Origin: Adlercreutzia sp. ZJ141
Lineage (GTDB): Bacteria; Actinomycetota; Coriobacteriia; Coriobacteriales; Eggerthellaceae
DNA length: 34,490 bases
Direction: 5' to 3'
Assembly: GCF_011038965.1 (NCBI RefSeq)
Contig: NZ_JAAKEB010000002.1
Span: 1-34,490, forward strand
Positions within the stretch are counted from its first letter, which is position 1, and the number at the start of each line of letters is the position of its first letter. The notes beneath the pieces are model-generated. The model saw only the letters and a list, made by a program, of their open reading frames with translations. It made no database searches and was not told the DNA's origin. Below, piece after piece: positions 31,974 through 34,490 of this stretch. Made by a program: the position numbers and the translations under genes.

Positions 31974-31987
31974 AAAGCCGCTGTCTT

Positions 31988-32062
31988 GCAAGGCTGATTC
32001 CTGTATCCACGTCGTCTGACGATACTACGGGAAGATCGGGGTGTTGCGCCCAACTTTGAAAC
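31988..32062 (-). pseudogene. 75-bp fragment of a paralogue of the AAA ATPase gene
   Basis: Aligned with 14817-14891 it is identical at 71 of 75 positions and lies in the same orientation, so the coding strand is minus. Translated, it reads FQSWAQHPDLPVVSSDDVD, then TGISL, against FQSWAQHPDLPIVSSDDVD, then AGISL in the full gene. The four differences are all transitions, two of them silent. The rest of that second gene copy is gone. The fragment starts 14 nt after a REP-like hairpin. Confidence 0.85.
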
Positions 32063-32087
32063 TTAGGCAATTTAACTGGGCGTTTTT
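32047..32087 (+). terminator. Candidate terminator after the ATPase-DUF234 gene
   Basis: CGCCCA (32047-32052) can pair with TGGGCG (32077-32082) across a 24-nt loop, followed by TTTTT. The stem is short and the loop long, so this is weak; the nearby REP hairpin could do the same job. Confidence 0.35.
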
Positions 32088-32159
32088 CTCGTAAAGACCT
32101 GCTCGCCTTTCGTGAGGGCGTGTCATACTTTTCATGAAGTTAGAAAGGAAGGATTTCTC

Positions 32160-32177
32160 ATGCCTGAGCTAAAATAG
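32160..32177 (+). other. Possible five-codon minigene upstream of the ABC-F gene
   Basis: A strong ribosome site (GAAAGGAAGG) stands 7 nt before ATG CCT GAG CTA AAA TAG. It could be a leader peptide acting in attenuation of the ABC-F gene 153 nt downstream, or the start of a lost gene. The rest of 32088-32329 shows nothing I can assign. Confidence 0.3.
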
Positions 32178-32329
32178 CTTCGCCTATGAGATGAGTGCAT
32201 AGACTGCTCGTTTTGGCTCCGAGATTGTAGTTCCGAAGCTTGGTTTTGTTGATTGATTTTGGGGATCATACCCGCTCGGACGCTGCTTACAGGAAGGGGC
32301 GGCCGCAAGGTGAAAGGAAGCCGCTGACC

Positions 32330-34381
32330 ATGATCATGCAGCTTGAACATATATCGAAGTCGTTCGGAGCGCGCACGCTGTTCTCCGACGTGATGCTTCG
32401 CCTCGAGGAATACGATCGCTTGGCGCTGGTGGGACCAAACGGCGCGGGCAAGACTACGCTGCTCAACATTATATCGGGACATGAAGATGCCGATGAAGGT
32501 CACGTGCTGCTGGCGAAGGGCGCGCGCGTGGGCTACCTGGAGCAGGAAGCCATCGAGATGCCCGATCGGGCCATCTTCGAAGAAGTATTGTCGTCTCAGG
32601 TGGAGATTCTTGCCGCCGAACGCCGTTTGCAAGAGCTCGAACAGGGCCTCGGCGACAACCCCACGCCACAGCAGCTGGCTGCGGCGGGCCGCGCCCGTGA
32701 CGCGTACGAGGTGCTAGGCGGCTACCAAATTGAAGCAAAGGTGCGCAGTGTACTGTTCGGTCTGGGCTTTAAGGAAGATGACATGCGTCGGGCGACCACC
32801 GAGTTTTCCGGCGGCTGGCAGATGCGCATTGCGTTGGCGAAGCTGCTCATTCGCAATCCCGAGGTTCTGCTGCTCGACGAGCCCACGAATCATCTCGATC
32901 TTGAAAGCGTGAAATGGCTTGAAGGGTTTTTGCGCGGGTATTCTGGCACGGTGATCGTGGTCAGTCATGACCGCGCGTTCATGGACAACATGGTTGACCG
33001 TGTGGCAGAAATCGACAACGGCAAGGTAAACCTGTTCAAAGGCAACTACAGCGCTTACCTGAAGGAACGTTCTGCGCGTATTGAGCTTTTGCGTGCGAAG
33101 CGCACCAAGCAAATCGACGAGATGCACCACCTTGAGGCGTTTGTGGAGCGGTTCCGCTACAAGGCGACGAAGGCTCGCCAGGCGCAAGAGCGCGCCGCCC
33201 GTTTGGAGAAGCTACGCGTTGAACTGGTGGAAATTCCCGAAGAGAAAAAAACGGTGCATTTCAACTTCCAGCAACCTCCCCGCACGGGCGACATGGTAGT
33301 GCGTGCAACGGGCTTGGTGAAGCGCTTCGGAGATAAAGTGGTATACGACGGGCAGGACTTCACCATGTACCGCGGCGATAAGATAGCGCTGGTGGGTCCG
33401 AATGGTGCTGGCAAGTCGACGCTGCTGAAGATGGTTGCCGGGGTGCTTGCACCCGATGAGGGCACCATCGAGTACGGCGTGCACGTGAGCAAGACGTACT
33501 ACGCGCAGCATCAGCTGGAAGAGCTACATCCGGGTAACACGGTGTTTGAAGAGCTCGACCACGTGGCTCCCGGTTGGACCATATCGCAGGTGCGCACGCT
33601 GTTGGGCGCGTTTTTGTTCGTGGGTGATGCGGTGGACAAAAAGGTGAGCGTGTTGTCGGGTGGCGAGAAGAGCCGTTTAGCGTTGGCGAAGATGCTTGTT
33701 GCGCCGCGTCCCTTGTTGTGCTTGGACGAGCCTACGAACCACCTGGATATTGCGAGCGCAGACATTCTGGAGCAGGCGCTTTCCGTCTTCGAGGGAACAA
33801 TCTTGTTCATCACGCATGACAGGCACCTTATTCGCAGCGTGGCGAACCGCATTGTTGAGGTGACGCCGGGCAAGCTTGCGGTGTATGACGGCGACTACGA
33901 CTACTATTTGTACAAGAGTGGGCAGCTTGCTGGCGAGGCCCCGAAGGAGCAGTCGCTGGTTGACGAGGTGATGGGCGCGGCGTCTTCGCCGTCTGCGTCA
34001 TCGGGCGGGGCGAAGGACGCTCGCTCTGGAGTGGCTGGCAAAGACGTTCGCACCGGCACGGCGGGCAAGGGCAGCGCGCCGAAGACCAAGGAACAGAAGC
34101 GCCGCGAAGCCGAGGCGCGCAACCGCGCATATGCGGCACTGAAGAACCACAGGAAGCGCATTGCGCAGCTCGACGCGCGGATGGAACGCGACAATAAGCG
34201 CGTGGCTGAGTTGTTGGAACTGATGGCCGATCCCGACTTTTACATTAACGAGGATGCATCGAGCAATGCTATTGCCGAACACGCGAAACTGAAGAAGCGC
34301 TTGGCGGAAGCCGAGGAAGAATGGCTGCTGCTTACCGAAGAACTTGAAGAGGAAATGGCCCGTCAGGCGGAAAATGCGTAA
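32330..34381 (+). CDS. ABC-F family ATPase (Uup/EttA-like)
   Basis: The 683-residue protein has two ABC ATPase domains and no membrane segments, as in the ABC-F family that acts on ribosomes. The first domain has Walker [10 protein letters not shown] (34-42), signature FSGGWQMR and [13 protein letters not shown] charged interdomain linker follows ([20 protein letters not shown], the P-site tRNA interaction region). The second domain has Walker A near residue 355, [12 protein letters not shown] and [11 protein letters not shown]. The C-terminus has a low-complexity Ala/Gly/Ser/Lys linker and a coiled coil, as in Uup-like members. The ATG at 32330 (or 32336) follows GAAAGGAAG; an upstream in-frame start at 32240 adds residues not seen in the family. 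A housekeeping translation factor is more likely than a resistance gene. Confidence 0.9.
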   Translation: MIMQLEHISKSFGARTLFSDVMLRLEEYDRLALVGPNGAGKTTLLNIISGHEDADEGHVLLAKGARVGYLEQEAIEMPDRAIFEEVLSSQVEILAAERRLQELEQGLGDNPTPQQLAAAGRARDAYEVLGGYQIEAKVRSVLFGLGFKEDDMRRATTEFSGGWQMRIALAKLLIRNPEVLLLDEPTNHLDLESVKWLEGFLRGYSGTVIVVSHDRAFMDNMVDRVAEIDNGKVNLFKGNYSAYLKERSARIELLRAKRTKQIDEMHHLEAFVERFRYKATKARQAQERAARLEKLRVELVEIPEEKKTVHFNFQQPPRTGDMVVRATGLVKRFGDKVVYDGQDFTMYRGDKIALVGPNGAGKSTLLKMVAGVLAPDEGTIEYGVHVSKTYYAQHQLEELHPGNTVFEELDHVAPGWTISQVRTLLGAFLFVGDAVDKKVSVLSGGEKSRLALAKMLVAPRPLLCLDEPTNHLDIASADILEQALSVFEGTILFITHDRHLIRSVANRIVEVTPGKLAVYDGDYDYYLYKSGQLAGEAPKEQSLVDEVMGAASSPSASSGGAKDARSGVAGKDVRTGTAGKGSAPKTKEQKRREAEARNRAYAALKNHRKRIAQLDARMERDNKRVAELLELMADPDFYINEDASSNAIAEHAKLKKRLAEAEEEWLLLTEELEEEMARQAENA

Positions 34382-34403
34382 AGGTGTACGCACTGGGCGC
34401 CGT

Positions 34404-34447
34404 GGGACATCGGGGACGGGGTGGGACATCGGGGACGTAGGGTATTG
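34404..34447. repeat. Degenerate REP-like element with duplicated left arm
   Basis: GGGACATCGGGGAC occurs twice (34404-34417, 34423-34436). The second is followed by the loop sequence GTAGGGTATTG seen in the complete copies, but the right arm is missing. This is a decayed or recombined relative of the hairpins at 23430 and 31936, just after the ABC-F stop. Confidence 0.75.
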
Positions 34448-34490
34448 TGACGCGCCGGCGGGAAAAAAAACGAAGGTCCCCCATTGCCAC

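Noticed and set aside
32330-34381. ABC-F gene as an antibiotic-resistance determinant
   Set aside because: The C-terminal coiled coil and linker resemble Uup/EttA-like housekeeping members; nothing in the sequence points to resistance specificity.

Overview
The window looks like a chromosomal segment of an anaerobic actinobacterium of the class Coriobacteriia, most likely Eggerthellaceae. The grounds are moderate G+C, a Tat-exported molybdopterin oxidoreductase with a TorD-type chaperone, a polytopic-membrane LuxR regulator beside it (an arrangement common in Eggerthella-like gut anaerobes), and many stand-alone ATPase and toxin-antitoxin genes. This placement is inferred from gene types, not from a database match.

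Layout. (1) 1-400: a 5S rRNA gene with a long terminal stem and a strong terminator. (2) 454-1868, minus strand: rsmJ and a LOG-family gene. (3) 2222-6198, plus strand: a tight four-gene run encoding a microbial PARG-like macrodomain protein, a SAM methyltransferase, a six-helix K+ channel and a ClC-family protein. (4) 6490-10046: an AAA-ATPase/PD-(D/E)XK protein and a convergent, unrecognised membrane protein. (5) 10.2-13.3 kb: a toxin-antitoxin island. It holds a dead RelB-YafQ-like pair cut short by a repeat, an apparently intact HTH-zeta (PezAT-like) pair behind a palindromic operator, a Fic gene that has lost its 5' half, a 3 x 19-bp tandem repeat and a 67-bp inverted repeat. (6) 13.4-15.6 kb: a MarR regulator overlapping a frameshifted flavodoxin gene, then an AAA ATPase. 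(7) 15.8-23.3 kb: a five-gene Type I restriction-modification operon in the order small RHH protein, hsdM, yhcG-like nuclease, hsdS, hsdR. (8) 23.5-30.2 kb, minus strand: a respiratory-type molybdoenzyme cluster in transcription order LuxR-type regulator, winged-helix protein, catalytic subunit, [4Fe-4S] subunit, TorD chaperone. (9) 30.3-34.4 kb: an ATPase-DUF234-type gene behind a 3 x 15-bp operator-like array, a repeat/remnant zone and an ABC-F gene.

Three repeat families tie the accessory parts together. One is a REP-like hairpin with GGGACAACGGGGAC arms. One is a 58-bp element present twice. One is a 90-bp element with a terminator-like hairpin lying downstream of two different toxin-antitoxin modules. 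A 75-bp antisense fragment of the ATPase gene at 14.5-15.6 kb recurs at 31,988, next to a REP copy, so these ATPase genes have been duplicated and lost.

The most distinctive observations are the layered toxin-antitoxin wreckage, the operator-like repeat arrays in front of two ATPase genes, and the four-gene run combining a PARG-like protein (catalytic-position Glu replaced by Gln) with a methyltransferase and two ion-channel genes. I saw no tRNA, CRISPR array, integrase or complete insertion sequence by eye.
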